From positions 1,984,001-2,048,000 of the forward strand of contig CM065647.1 of NCBI GenBank assembly GCA_033220425.1: DNA of 64,000 nt, written 5' to 3'. Below the pieces are notes generated by a model. It saw nothing but the letters and a program-made list of their open reading frames with translations, ran no database searches and was not told where the DNA came from. A program made the translations under genes and the position numbers. This DNA comes from Lepraria neglecta (Eukaryota > Ascomycota > Lecanoromycetes > Lecanorales > Stereocaulaceae). Each line of letters opens with the position of its first letter. Positions within the stretch are counted from its first letter, which is position 1. Shown in pieces: positions 24,930-35,890 of this stretch.

Positions 24930-25500
24930 GCATACAAGCTTGCTACCATGCGTCAGCGTCGTAAGCACCCCAATATGTATAGCCACCGTAGATGTTGACC
25001 GTCGACTCGTTGCCCCGAGCTCTCCCACCGCGGGTGAGACCTAGTGCTTCTGACCGTGCCTTAGCCTTGATGTTGTAGACGTCGGAGGGCTTAAGCATGG
25101 GGGTTTTCTTCGTCCAGACCGAGACGTAGGGAGGAGAGGACCTTAGACGGCTTAGATCCTGTTCGTGATTGGTTGATAACAGTATCTTCAACGTCTGTTG
25201 TCCTCGCAATCTTCCGTAGAGATATATGGGACCCCTCTATAGTAGGACCGTGATTATGTTGCCCATGAATAATCTCATAAGTCCATAGATCTGACTCGGT
25301 GGGACGTGCAGCGATAATCAGGAAAGGACAGTCCATAAGCCTACTGTCAGTTATTCGTTTTCCCTTGCTTTTACTGTTCTTCTCTGGCTTGCCCCCGCGG
25401 TCACATCGTATCTAAGCACGGCGGTCTACTTTGGTCTTCTTGAATTTTTTGGTGCGGGCTTTGAGGACAGCGTAGCCCTACGGGCCCGTATACTGTTGCA
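24930..25500 (-). pseudogene. MULE transposase N-terminal zinc-binding remnant
   Basis: Minus-strand reading from about 25500 downwards shows the FAR1/WRKY-GCM1-type DNA-binding start of fungal MULE transposases: GYAVLKARTKK, an in-frame TAG where the family has Trp, RCDRGGKP, then MDCPFLIIA and a HNHGPT zinc ligand pair. After a frame break the family's KPSDVYNIKAKAR block follows (about 25030-25100). The DDE catalytic region is absent, so the copy cannot move itself. Internal deletion plus point mutations explain its state. Confidence 0.75.
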
Positions 25501-25685
25501 TCGGTAGTACAAGGCTATCGAGGAGAGCTGCTTGCCAGCCTTCTGGCGGTGGTTGTAGGGGCATAGTGGTGGTGGCGGTGGGGGAGGACTATTTTGCAAA
25601 TAGTAGTGTTTTTGCTTATGAGATCTTTTGAAATGTTTACTCGTGCGTCGATTGGTTCGGATAATGCGGAAGCTAGTACTCCCGC

Positions 25686-25764
25686 AGGGTGTACGCGTAG
25701 TGAATCATGGGTGTACGCGTAGTGGGATAGGGTGTACGCGGAGTGAGTTGGGGTGTACGCGCAG
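25686..25764 (-). repeat. MULE right terminal inverted repeat
   Basis: Inverted copy of 24530-24607, ending GGGGTGTACGCGCAG, with the same four spaced boxes. Confidence 0.9.
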
Positions 25765-25887
25765 GAGAAGCCATCCAAGCTCAACGCCTCGACCGGTCCA
25801 GGCACCCAATTCATTATCACTTGCGTCTGTCCGCTTTTCTTCTCTATTCCTTTCATGATATGATTCTTTGGAAACAATAACGCAAAT

Positions 25888-27756
25888 ATGCGTGTTTCTT
25901 CCAATCTCTTTTCGCTTAGCCCAGCGCTGCTACTATGGACGTTGACCACTCTCGTCAATGCCTCCTCACATACCCTTCTTCACCCAGCTCCACAACTTCC
26001 CTTCCAAATACCACCACAAGTCTCGCATGACACCAATGGCAGGTCATGGTTATCGCATGTTAGAGACAGCCTCATCCAGACCATTTGGCGCGTCCCTTCT
26101 GAAAATGGCGAGACCAAGGTCGATTGCAAATCGTCAGCGACGTCTGGCCCTCCGTCAACGCTTGTTGCGAGGTATGGGGGGGATCTAGTTCTGCGCTTCG
26201 AGATCAATTCAATCGAAGAGGCTGAGGCGCTTGCTGAGGCTGTCAATGTACTCTTCTTAGACGTGTGGGAATTCACTACAGAATGGGTTGATATCCGCTT
26301 GAGCAAGGACGTTGTGAGTGCCGTTCGTTACAGGATTTACAATCAATTGGCCGCTAATGTCTTTCTCCAGGTTCCTTCGCTGCTTGGACTGTTACCCCCT
26401 TCGCTTCAGCATGCACACACCCCTCTGATGCATGATCTCGCTCAAGCAATCTTCGAATCATACCCTTCTCTAACCTTCGTCGACCCCTCTCCCCCAGCAC
26501 ACGAAGCTTCTCGTCCATTTAGTCCCGAGCTTCGCCCAGCAAGGGACGAGACGAATATCTTTTTCCAGGAATACCAGCCCCTTTCCGTCATTGCTCCATG
26601 GATGCGTCTTCTCCAGTCTCTCTTCCCCACCCATACCCGCATGATCAACATTGGCATGACCTACGAAGGCCGTGATATTCCTGCTCTTCGCGTTGGTGTG
26701 CACCCTACTAATTCGGAGAAGCCTTCTGGTCCTCGGAAGACAATTATCGTTGTCGGTGGCTCCCACGCGCGAGAATGGATCAGCACAAGCAGTGTCAATT
26801 ACGTGGCTTACTCCTTCATTACCGCCTATGGAAGGGACAAATCCATAACGAAGCTGCTGGAGAAGTTCGATTGGATCTTCATCCCCACTCTCAATCCTGA
26901 CGGATACATCTACACCTGGGAGAACGACCGTCTATGGCGTAAGAACCGCCAACAAACAGCCCTCCGGTTCTGTAAGGGTGTTGACCTCGATCGTTCATAC
27001 GGCTTTGAATGGGATAGCGACGCCACGAAAAGTAACCCCTGCTCGGAAAGCTTCGCAGGCGAAAGCCCATTCGATGGTGTCGAGGCTCGACGATTTGCAA
27101 ATTGGGTCCGCAATGAGACCGAGAAGAACAACGCTGAATTCGTTGGCTTCCTTGACTTCCATAGCTACTCCCAGCAAGTGCTCTACCCATACTCATATTC
27201 CTGCACCTCAGCTCCTCCATCCCTAGAGAATCTAGAAGAGCTAGCAATTGGCCTCGCAAAAGCCATCCGTGTTACCAATGGCGAAATCTATGGCGTCACT
27301 TCGGCCTGCGAGGGTAGCGTAGCGATTCCGCATGGTGAAGACTGTCAACCTGGGCAGGAGAAGTCAAGGGAGGAGAAAAAGCTCTGGCCACGCATGGAGA
27401 CTGGCGGTGGCAGTGCCTTGGATTGGTTCTATCATGAACTCAGAGTCTCCTATGCTTACCAAATCAAGTTGCGGGACACTGGTAGCTATGGCTTTTTGCT
27501 GCCAAGCAAGAACATTGTGCCAACAGGGAAGGAGGCATTCAGCGCTGTGAAGTATTTTGGACAGTTCCTGCTGGGAAATAAAGGAATTGAGAAGTCTGAG
27601 CCCGGTGTGAATGAGGCGGCTGAGATCTCAAAGCCGGAGGAGGTGGAGAATGGGGAGGAAGAGAAATGGGTGATGGTCGAGAAGATTGGGGAGGAAGATT
27701 TGGACGTACAGGATGCTGCCACTACTTCCGAATTACGCCGACGGCGGAGGAGATGA
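25888..27756 (+). CDS. ecm14: ECM14-like inactive M14 metallocarboxypeptidase
   Basis: Intronless, 622 aa. A hydrophobic signal peptide occupies about residues 8-25, followed by a propeptide-like region and an M14 peptidase fold from about 235 to 565. The zinc ligands are kept: His293 and Glu296 in GSHAREWIS, and His425 in FLDFHSYSQ. The general-base Glu of active carboxypeptidases (Glu270 in bovine CPA, in an ELRDTG context) is Lys527 here, in [11 protein letters not shown]. This loss defines the ECM14 family, secreted or vacuolar pseudo-enzymes linked to cell-wall phenotypes in yeast. The C-terminal acidic tail is low complexity. The start ATG lies 124 bp after the MULE remnant. Confidence 0.93.
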   Translation: MRVSSNLFSLSPALLLWTLTTLVNASSHTLLHPAPQLPFQIPPQVSHDTNGRSWLSHVRDSLIQTIWRVPSENGETKVDCKSSATSGPPSTLVARYGGDLVLRFEINSIEEAEALAEAVNVLFLDVWEFTTEWVDIRLSKDVVSAVRYRIYNQLAANVFLQVPSLLGLLPPSLQHAHTPLMHDLAQAIFESYPSLTFVDPSPPAHEASRPFSPELRPARDETNIFFQEYQPLSVIAPWMRLLQSLFPTHTRMINIGMTYEGRDIPALRVGVHPTNSEKPSGPRKTIIVVGGSHAREWISTSSVNYVAYSFITAYGRDKSITKLLEKFDWIFIPTLNPDGYIYTWENDRLWRKNRQQTALRFCKGVDLDRSYGFEWDSDATKSNPCSESFAGESPFDGVEARRFANWVRNETEKNNAEFVGFLDFHSYSQQVLYPYSYSCTSAPPSLENLEELAIGLAKAIRVTNGEIYGVTSACEGSVAIPHGEDCQPGQEKSREEKKLWPRMETGGGSALDWFYHELRVSYAYQIKLRDTGSYGFLLPSKNIVPTGKEAFSAVKYFGQFLLGNKGIEKSEPGVNEAAEISKPEEVENGEEEKWVMVEKIGEEDLDVQDAATTSELRRRRRR

Positions 27757-27906
27757 TTTGAGAAAAATTCTGAGCGTCAACCGCTAATGGTTTTCGGAGT
27801 TTGACGACCGGTGGGACGGCGCTCAGGAGCAATCTTGTCCACGCCATTTGGAAAGTTTATAATCAATGAATCGTTCGTTCCATGCTCCATCTTTCATACG
27901 TTATAC

Positions 27907-28486
27907 CTATAACTTCTCCCTCTCCTCCCTCACAGCCTTCATACACCAATCCCCATCAACAAGCACACACCAGCCCTCCCCGCCTCTCCCTCCGTCCCCG
28001 CCTACCCCAGCCTTGAACTCCCGCTTCGCATACTCCAATCCCTCGTCATCAAAGCTGCCCGGTTGTAGCCAGACAGCAGGCACGCCTGCCTCCTTAGCTT
28101 CTTTCAATACTTGCTTGGTGACTGACGGCTGAGTGATTATACTGAGTGAGGTTTCCGTAGGATGGGGGAGCGCTGAAGGCGAAGGTATGGTGGGATAGCT
28201 TGTTGAGGAGATGGAGATGGAGGGGCGGGAGGGCGTGAGGGGGGTCACTGGGAGGGAGTGGGCGTGGTACCAGTATAGCACTAGGGTAATTCGTCAGGAG
28301 TCGTCTTCAGTCGGTGTTGCCCAGAAGAACTTGCCTTTGTAGCCGAACTTGTGGGGAGATTGACTCGCGCCTGAAGCGGAGGCATGTCAGTATGTTAAAA
28401 CTGTGAGATCTTATACTGGAGCAGGAGCTCTGACCTGCGACGGCGAAATACTTGGAGCTGAAGAATGTTTTGGCTGCTGCTTCCAT
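27907..28486 (-). CDS. CoA-binding domain protein (CoA_binding_2)
   Basis: Three minus-strand exons, 28486-28435, 28370-28335 and 28280-27907, give 153 aa. The N-terminus MEAAAKTFFSSKYFAVAGAS has the start of a Rossmann-like CoA-binding fold, and VPAVWLQPGSFDDEGLEYA is the family's conserved C-terminal block, as in bacterial YccU. Small proteins of this family are thought to bind CoA or NAD; no reaction is known. Intron 2 (28281-28334) uses a GC donor (AAAG before GCAAGT) and a CCCTAG acceptor; the conserved sequence on both sides supports it. The gene faces the methyltransferase gene across 189 bp. Confidence 0.85.
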
Positions 28487-28675
28487 CGTGATCTTTCGAG
28501 TCCGAGACTGTCAGACCGAGCTTCAACGTTGACCAGAAACCCACAGCTCTGGGTTGGTCGGTACGGCCCGCTAGTGTGCTGCAATGTGATGTATTTGGCA
28601 GATGCTGTGACGTAGAGCTCGTTGCTTTGAAGGCAAGAGCGTCTTCTCTCTCAAAGCGATTGCCCAGTTCTTAGA
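28487..28675. promoter_or_regulatory. 189-bp divergent promoter
   Basis: Lies between the start codons of the CoA-binding gene (-) and the methyltransferase gene (+). Shared control is inferred from spacing only. Confidence 0.4.
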
Positions 28676-29615
28676 ATGGCACAATTCGCGTGCGTTCCTC
28701 CTTCTACTTGTTGGCCACAAGTACTGATCCCCACACAGGAAGTCTACTTTCTCGCATGCCTCGTATGCCGCTTTCCGTCCATCGTATCCTCCATCTCTGT
28801 ACAATACCGTTTTGGCCTATCATCATGGCCCAAGGAGCAGATGCGTTGATCTTGGCTGCGGCCATGGAGTCGTTGCTCGCTACTTGTCAGGTTCTTTCTC
28901 GCAGGTCATCGGTACAGACCCATCGGACGGTATGATTGAGCAGGCTCTAACTTCCACATCACGAGCGGAATATCCGAACGTCACCTTTAGAAAGTCAGCA
29001 GCAGAGAGCTTAGCATTCCTCGAGGATGAAAGCGTGGATCTTGTCGTAGCAGGACAAGCAGCACATTGGTTCGACCAGACCAAATTATGGCCAGAGATGA
29101 AGAGGATCTTAAGGAAAGGCGGCACTGTGGCATTTTGGGGATATAAAGATCACGTCTATGTGGATTACCCCAAAGCTACCAAGATACTCGACGAATTTTG
29201 TTATGGTGACAATGCTCTGGGCCCATACTGGACACAACCAGGCAGATTTATAGTCCAGAACAAGCTGCGAGACCTCCAGCCGCCTGTCAGCGACTGGGAC
29301 GATATCCAGAGAACCGAGTATGAACCTGGAACGGAAGGACCACGGAGTGGAGAGGGTACAATGTTTTTGAATAAACGGATGAAGCTTGGAGAGAGCATGG
29401 CCTATGTAAGGACGTGGAGCTCTTTTAGTGCATGGCAAGACAAGTTCCAGAAGAAGAAGCGAGATGACGGTCGAGAAGGAGACATTGTGGATGATGTGTT
29501 CGAGGAGATGAGATCTGCAGAGCCAGATTGGAGGAGAGATGGAGAGTGGAAAGAGAAGGAGGTTGAAATTGAGTGGGGGAGTGGCTTGTTGCTGGCAAGA
29601 AGGAAGTATAAGTAG
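28676..29615 (+). CDS. SAM-dependent methyltransferase, Tmt1/Crg1-like
   Basis: Two exons, 28676-28689 (14 nt) and 28739-29615, give 296 aa. The tiny first exon encodes MAQFA and joins to KSTFSHASYAAFRPSYP, the normal family start. The class I methyltransferase fold is clear: motif I VDLGCGHGVVARYL (about residues 42-55), the acidic loop TDPSDGMI, and VDLVVAGQAAHWFD. Fungal relatives include the trans-aconitate methyltransferase Tmt1 and the cantharidin methyltransferase Crg1; the substrate cannot be read from sequence. The C-terminal third (WSSFSAWQDKF, ending LLLARRKYK) fits this group. The intron is 49 nt. Confidence 0.88.
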
Positions 29616-29889
29616 AAAAAGGCTCCTTCTCTGAGGCTATGATATGGGAGATCGAGATATGTTGAATGAATGATAGAAGAATGTGATCTTAGCTTAGTCT
29701 TCGGAAATAGCGCTGTATTACGGCGTTCCATATTAGCCAGTCAGACCGTGAAGATGTGTGTTCCACGTATTTCGAGGGGCTTGGCGTGGGTATGGATACA
29801 GGCCGCTACCTTGAGAGACCCAAATCCTCTTCTTTTGGTCTCAAAACACATCCTCTCCTCCGCGAATCTCGCAAAGCCTAGTGGATATC

Positions 29890-31351
29890 ATGTCGTCCAT
29901 CGCCACATATACAGGCGGCACGACAGCAGACCAGCCTCCAAGTTTTGGCGTTTTCCTGGAATTATCTCATTGCGAGTTGCTCTCCTTTCTGATGGTGGCT
30001 CAGACAGAATACACTCCCCGCTACGAAGTCAGCAATAACGGACGCGGTGGTGGCAACGCGCTCGTCCAGATGATATATCTCGACAAGCACCGCGAGGAAT
30101 TACAATTCGCCTTCAAGAGATCCCGTTCAGATGCGATTTGGGGCCAGAAGGAGAGGCTTCGAAAAGCAATCTACGAATTGGCTGTTTACGACAACGTCAT
30201 TGTCAAGAAGCATCCCAATATCGTCGATCTGACCGGTATCACTTGGTCTATTGACGTTGAGACTGACTCAAATAGGGCTGGAAGCCGTATTGTTTACCTG
30301 TGCTGAGATTTCGTCCAACAGAGCTTGGCAATCTTGCCGAGGTTTTGACTGCTCATCGCGAGGTATGATTTGCTCAGAGGCTACATCTTTGTCTCCACAT
30401 TGGGCGTGCCATAGAGACATTGCACTCCCTGAGTAAGCTGACACTTTTCCCCATCTGTCGTTCGAACGCTGGGAGCATTGGAGAGGCGCTTTCTTCCAAA
30501 CGTAATATTCAGCTTTGTAGTCAGTATCCGGTAAACAAACCATTGAACTGATGGAGTCGATTTTCATATTGGCTCCTGCGCTGGTACCGATGGGAAAGGA
30601 TTGGTGGCGGTCATGTTTCATTCAATCCAGCGCTCACATTTAGTGCTACATAGCCTTAATGTGTAAGGAACTAGCAACGTTCCCTTTGGCAGATATTGTG
30701 TACGGCGACTTGAAGCCGAAGAATGTACTCGTCTTCGAAGAAAACGGTCACCCTGTAGCCAAGCTGATCGACTTTGATTGCTCATGCTTCGGCTTGACGG
30801 ATTGTAGTCTTGTATCAATCGCAGGCACTCCTGGCTGGTTGGCTCCCGAGTTCGTTCGACGGAATCCGCATTGTACTCTCGGAGAAGCAAGAAAGGCAGA
30901 TATATACTCCTATGGGAAGTTGTGCGCCTGGATCCTATATATGCACGTATTAGATATCAAAGACTTCACCAAGAATCAGGGCCGTGTGTCTGGCCTTGAC
31001 TACGAGTACTTCGACTTTGTCGGAGTACTAAATCAGCTAGAACTTCCGCAACGCTCCCCGAATAGCACCCAGGGCGTGCGGAGTTTGGGTACTAAGGTTT
31101 TGTCATTACTCGAGAGGGTTTTTGCAAGTACATTTATCGGAGACCCTGCAAGACGATTCGACGAAGTCTTTCAAGCTGTGGCGATGTTGAAGCGTATGAT
31201 ATACCAATTCGAGACCGCGAACGTAGTTGAACTAACGTGTGTATCACTAATTGAGCCGTTCGGGGCGTATGAAATACCAGATCATGCTGATACCGACCCA
31301 GAAGCGATTGCCACCGTTCTCAAGATTATATCCGAGCCACAAGCATTCTGA
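29890..31351 (+). pseudogene. Broken protein kinase gene
   Basis: Kinase subdomains occur in order but in shifting frames. From the ATG at 29890: a Gly-rich stretch, AFKRS with the ATP Lys, an alpha-C Glu and HPNIVDLTGITWSID. A one-base shift near 30270-30285 moves the frame to LPVLRFRPTELGNLAEVL; an in-frame TGA at 30366-30368 follows (a CGA could have become TGA), then RLHLCLHIGRAIETLHSL. A 260-nt gap (30433-30692, GTAAGC..GGCAG, five times the local intron size) precedes YGDLKPKNVLVF, IDFDCSCFG (DFD for DFG) and GTPGWLAPEF. The last 220 residues are intact to the TGA at 31349. A GTCGAT donor near 30221 could avoid the shift but would remove conserved residues. The family resembles kinase-like proteins common in fungal accessory regions. 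Confidence 0.7.
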
Positions 31352-31444
31352 GAACGAGCATGGGTATGCTTTCTAAGCTATGGCAAGTCTTAGCCTACTA
31401 TGTATGACCCTTGAACTATCGATCATACCTTGAGTGAGACGCTG

Positions 31445-33093
31445 ATGTCTTCAAGCTTTTGTCCAGGAGATCAGTGCAGACAGCGCATAGCGCAAAAATC
31501 TTCGCGACGGCTGAAACATCTCATCTCCTCCCAGCCTTTGACTTTCGGGCAAAAACAGATGATCTTCCTCACTAAAGGGGTGTTGGTCCAGGTTGTCCCG
31601 CTTCTGTCTTTTCTGATTTTGCTACTCGTGTTTACTCTTTTCTGGGCCACGGGCCGCCTGGTCTTCGATTCTCCCTCTGGCTTATTTCTAATCTTCCTGT
31701 GCGGTGCGGTGATATATTGCTATTTTTTCATTGGTCTGACTATCGTTATGATCTTCCTTCAGGACCACGTGCGCGTGAAATTGCTCCCTGAGACTCTTGA
31801 GGAGGATCTTCGTACATTTGAGCTCGGTAGTATTCGAAAGTGCAATCGAATCCTCGAATCTTTCACTAAGGGGGCACACGTGCCGTCTATGCCAAAGGTA
31901 CAGTTGTGATCTGTCCCTTGACGTGGCAAATGCTAATCAAGGCCTCAAAGTTGCCTGAAATCTTCCCATTACTGAATCGGCTCCATTACCTTATTCGAGT
32001 TCAGATAGTGAGCGAGCTGACGGAACGAGTCGAGTGCTTCAAGTGTCGACAGCTAGCTAAGCCTTATTTACACCTTTGTGAGGAACATGCATTAGGGACG
32101 TCAAGACCAGAACCTGTGGCTCGGACTGACACTTCTAAGCGACTCTTCAGACTCCTGGGGCGGACTAAAGATTATGACAATGACTACTACGTTTCACTCC
32201 CGGATCTGCCTCAAGAAGTAGTGTCTTCCCTCCTAGTCGATCGTGTGGATCAATATACCGTCGACGAATTACCCAAAGCGATCCAAATTCTGTTCCAAGA
32301 AACAAAAGGCAAATTAGACAGTGGATACACTCCCAGGTCTATTCAGGTCCTTTACAGGCTCTTTAGTCTCATTGGGCGCTATGAAGAATCAGAAAGATGC
32401 CACAAGAATGCACTAGGTATGAAAAAGCCTTCAGAATGGAGGGTTGGGTAGTCTTCCGCCGCTAGTATGCGCGACGCAGAAAATGCTACTAGCGGTAAAA
32501 AGATAATGAGGCGAAAGCGAAGGCGAGTCCAACTTGAGGAAGCAGAGAGCAATCTGTATACTTTCTCATTGGTTGAGACTTTGGAGACTCAATGCGAATT
32601 TGACGACGCAATCGAAGTTCTATTAAAAACTAGATCGATCACTGTTGGGCCCAATGGCCTTTACATAGAGCGTGAGACCGGTGGCGAAAGGTTTCATACC
32701 CACCAGATTATCGATGCTCTCAACCTCCTGATTCGACTCTTCATCGAACAAAGCAACTTGGAGAAAGTGAGAGACATGGGCCAACATCTAGATCTGCAGG
32801 ACACTCTGCATTCTCATCCAATTTGGGATAGCAAAGTTCTCGACTGTTTCAAAGGTGCAGAAAAATTAGCTTCTGCTAAGCTCGCTCAGAGACAGTATCA
32901 AGGTGCCGCTGAGATCCAGAGACGACTGTTGCAGACGTCGCTGGAATTCTTTCCCAACGACAATGACAGGATCAGAAACATCGAGGCTCAGCTGGCTTTG
33001 AGCTTATCACATTACAACGAGGCTCGCGCGATCGAAGAGGCAGAAAGACTCCAGCTCAAGTTTATTATCGTAACTTCCAAAAACCTGTTGTAG
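31445..33093 (+). CDS. Membrane-anchored TPR-like protein, function unknown
   Basis: Inferred exons 31445-31897, 31942-32416 and 32480-33093 give 513 aa. Introns are 44 nt (GTACAG..GCTAATC..AAG) and 63 nt (GTATGA..GACGCAG); the second acceptor is weaker but keeps the phase. Residues about 45-70 and 80-105 are two hydrophobic segments. From about 240 the sequence reads as degenerate helical pairs (RYEESERCHKNAL, CEFDDAIEVLL, YQGAAEIQRRLL), typical of TPR-like repeats in fungal kinases and NLR proteins. It starts 93 bp after the kinase pseudogene in the same direction, and the two could be parts of one ancestral gene. I recognise no named family. Alternatively exon 3 is a separate gene starting at 32467. 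Confidence 0.5.
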
Positions 33094-33945
33094 CGCCAAT
33101 TGCATCGGTAAATAGCGCGTGTACATACCAAAAATCCGACAATATCGGCTTTTTGAAAGGTATCTGTTATTCTACCATATAGAGTATTATAAAGCTTCCC
33201 AGAAAGGAAATTATGACTCTATAGTTTAGTGTAGCGACTATCCAGAGCCCTAGTACTAATTGCTACGTCCCTGTCACCCGAACCTCGCTGTCACCCCCTA
33301 CTATGCCCCTATATAGTAACCTTCCACCGCCTATGAACACTCGCCGCTATAGGCTCCCTACTTCGCCGTCTATAGCCCCCTCCGCTACTTCGAACCCCCT
33401 AGCAGCCCGCCCTAAGCCCTCCCCTAAGTATCTAAGCCGAGTGTCCAAGGTAAAGAAGCCCCTACTAGCAAAATAGAAGAAGGCACCCTTATCCAAATCA
33501 GCTACTACTATTACCCCTACAGGTTAGAGTTAATAGGAAGCTCAGATCTAGAAGGATAATAAAGAAGACGTTATAGCTACTGCCTAGGAGGAAGTCCTCC
33601 GCCTGGAGTACCAGAGCTTCTATAAGAAGTACCGCTATATAATTAATATAGACTTACAGGATATATCTGGTGAACTGGGCCCCTTATAGATGTTATCTAG
33701 GGGGAAAGAACGATATAATAAGGTATTTACTAAGGCGGAAAAGATATATATAGCAGCGCGGGCTACTGCTATATAGGATGAATTCAAAATAGTAGGATAT
33801 TTAGTAGAGTAGTTAGTCTATTTTGAAAAGATCGAGCTCTTTAGAGACTCTACTATATATACTATAGGAGGCGAGGAACGTCTAGACTAGGAACTCTGGT
33901 ATACTAAGCTTTATATAAGGGTCTAGAGTATATATAGGCTCCCCT
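33094..33945 (+). pseudogene. RIP-degraded coding-like stretch of unknown origin
   Basis: Marks the sharp start of RIP-type sequence. On the plus strand a frame broken mainly by TAG and TAA runs from about 33290 to 33940 and reads as a Pro/Ser/Lys-rich head and a helical, charged tail. I do not recognise the family; it may be a transposon ORF. Confidence 0.35.
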
Positions 33946-35095
33946 TACGCGTACACTCCAATTCTATAGGCGTATACCCTATTATACTACGCGTATACCC
34001 TCAGAACGAGATATATAATCTACTATATAATTTACTCCTAAATAGAGATACCTCGTTCGCCGTAGATTAACAAAATTCCGAATATATAATATCGATCTAT
34101 TTCAGTCCAAATCGTTCAAAAACGACGTCTTTGCAGCTAAAACTTTTCTCCTAGTATGCGATCTGATTGGTCGGAGCTTGTATATAAGCTTGCTACCATG
34201 CGTTAGGGTCGTAAGCACCCCTATATACTACCCTATAGCTACTGTAGATGTTGACCGTCGACTTGTTGCCACGAGCTCTCCTACTGCAGGTAAGCCTCAG
34301 CGCTACTATCGCCGCCCCCCGAATACGCTGACTCTGAGGGCGCTGTCGAGCTGGCTGGCTTGGTGGAGCACTAGCTCCGCCCCGCCCTCCACCGTAGGCC
34401 TGCCCTAGTCGAGCTCTCTAGCTTGGTAAAGTACCTCTACCTCCTCTTAGTATAGATATAGTAGTGCCTCCTCTTTTAAAGAACGCGTCAGCCTTAGTAT
34501 TTACCTCTTCGCGAGCTATCTAGCTTACTATAAAGGCGGTGTTTATCCTAGCTATAGCAGCTTAGCTAGCGGTAATTATATCCCGTATATCTTTAACGTA
34601 TTTAAATCTAAACGGTTATCGCTAAGTAGATTCTTTAAAAGCTTATAACTAAGTACGCTTTCTCTTCGTTGGACTCTTCTTATTATACTTCTTATTAAAT
34701 ACCCTAGATAGTCTACCTTTAGGCTTAATAATAGCTAGCTTAGTAACTTATAGATATACTTCTACCTCTTCTTCAGCGATAAGCTCTAACTTAGAAGTCT
34801 CTAACTTAGCGGAGAGGTAAGGGGCGGAGGGAGGAGGTAGGCTTACTAGTAGTAGGCTTAGTAACGGAAAGCTTATTAGTAGGCGAGGGCTTGGTAGTAA
34901 AAACCTCGCTGGTATAGTTATCTTAGTAAGGCCTAGACTAGAGTCAATATACCTAGTACTTCTGCCTATTCTTTCGCCTTAATATTATAGATATCGGAAG
35001 CTTTAAGGAGAGGGTTTTCTTTATCCGTTCCGAGACGTAGAGAGGTAAGAATCTTAGATAGCTTAGAGCCTACTAGGCTACTAGAAGATTAGGGA
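33946..35095. mobile_element. RIP-degraded, longer MULE copy
   Basis: Starts with a decayed left inverted repeat (GCGTACACTCC, GCGTATACCC boxes, 33950-34000) and then follows 24750-25200 closely: shared blocks include ATCTGATTGGTCGGAGCTTG and AAAACGACGTCTTTGCAG. Differences are largely C-to-T or G-to-A. It carries about 0.7 kb (roughly 34300-34970) that the first copy lacks, so that copy is an internally deleted relative. The right inverted repeat was not found; similarity stops where the NLR remnant begins. Confidence 0.75.
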
Positions 35096-35099
35096 ATAG

Positions 35100-35890
35100 C
35101 TATACAACTCTATAGATAACGGCGTTAAAGATATACGGACCCTAGTTATCTAGGAGCTCGGCGGAGCGGGGAAATCGTAGCTAGTACTTAACTATATCTA
35201 GGAGTATTAATAAGATTACTTAGCTATTTTCTAGATTAAAGACGGATCTAAAGAGTTAATCGAACGTAACTATATCTAGATCTATCGGCTACTATATAAT
35301 CGCCTACTCGGTATAGACTAAAAGATAGTAAAAGTTAAAGATACGGTACCTATAGTAAAGAGCTAGTTCTACGGGCGAGAGGGGCGATAGCTAGTCGTTC
35401 TAGATAGTATAGATACTATTAACAACGATTAAGATAAATTCTATATCGACCTAGAATATTTCCTGCCTGACACGTCTAGAGTATATATTATAATTACCTT
35501 ACGGAGCTTAATAGCTAAGGAGATAATAGCGCTAGAAGCCGTCGAGGTAGCGGATATAGAGCTACTAGAAGCGATAGAGCTATTCTAATAATACGCGAAG
35601 ATAATAGAGAAGAGCCAAGATATTATAATAGAAGTAGCTTAAATTATAAAAGAGCTGGGATACTTAGCCTTAGTAATTACCCTAGTAGGTTTATATATAT
35701 CGGTAACGCCTTATTTATTATCTAATATCCGGAGATATCTCCCTAAGTACTAGTAGCGGCGAAAAGAGCTACTCCGCTAGCGGCCTTAATAGTATATCTA
35801 CCGGTATAGAGAGAGCGTTTTAAGCACGTAGGAAGTATCCTTTAATATAAATACCTATTAATACCTAGCGGTATCTCGATTACTTAGTAT
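35100..35890 (+). pseudogene. RIP-killed NLR nucleotide-binding (NB-ARC) domain
   Basis: One frame reads through a whole STAND/NB-ARC domain if TAG and TAA are taken as former Gln or Trp codons. Walker A is LGGAGKS at about 35157-35177; Walker B is LVVLDSID near 35400; then IIITLRS (sensor), EVADIELLEA, KELGYLALVITLVGLYISV and a SVLST[stop]EVSFN motif whose stop fits the conserved Trp. These are the family landmarks of fungal NB-ARC/NACHT NLRs that control heterokaryon incompatibility and other immune-like responses. More than fifteen stops rule out function. N-terminal effector and C-terminal repeats are not joined to it. Confidence 0.8.

Larger units (their letters stand above)
24530..25764. 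mobile_element. Mutator-like (MULE) DNA transposon remnant, 1.2 kb
   Basis: Bounded by near-perfect 78-79 bp terminal inverted repeats, each with four GCGTACACC boxes. Inside, on the minus strand, lies a broken N-terminal piece of a Mutator-type transposase. The interior is hardly RIP-mutated compared with its homologue at 33.9-35.1 kb. No clear 9-bp target duplication was found, so the exact ends may lie a few bases further out (CTTCYCC is shared just outside). It sits 124 bp before the ecm14 start codon and could affect its promoter. Confidence 0.85.

Noticed and set aside
24500-25775. 9-bp target duplication around the MULE
   Set aside because: Flanks on both sides were compared at several offsets; no matching 8-10 bp pair was found, so none is claimed.
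32467-33093. Separate gene starting at 32467
   Set aside because: Possible, but a phase-correct intron (32417-32479) joins it to the preceding exon and continues the helical repeat pattern; kept as the alternative.
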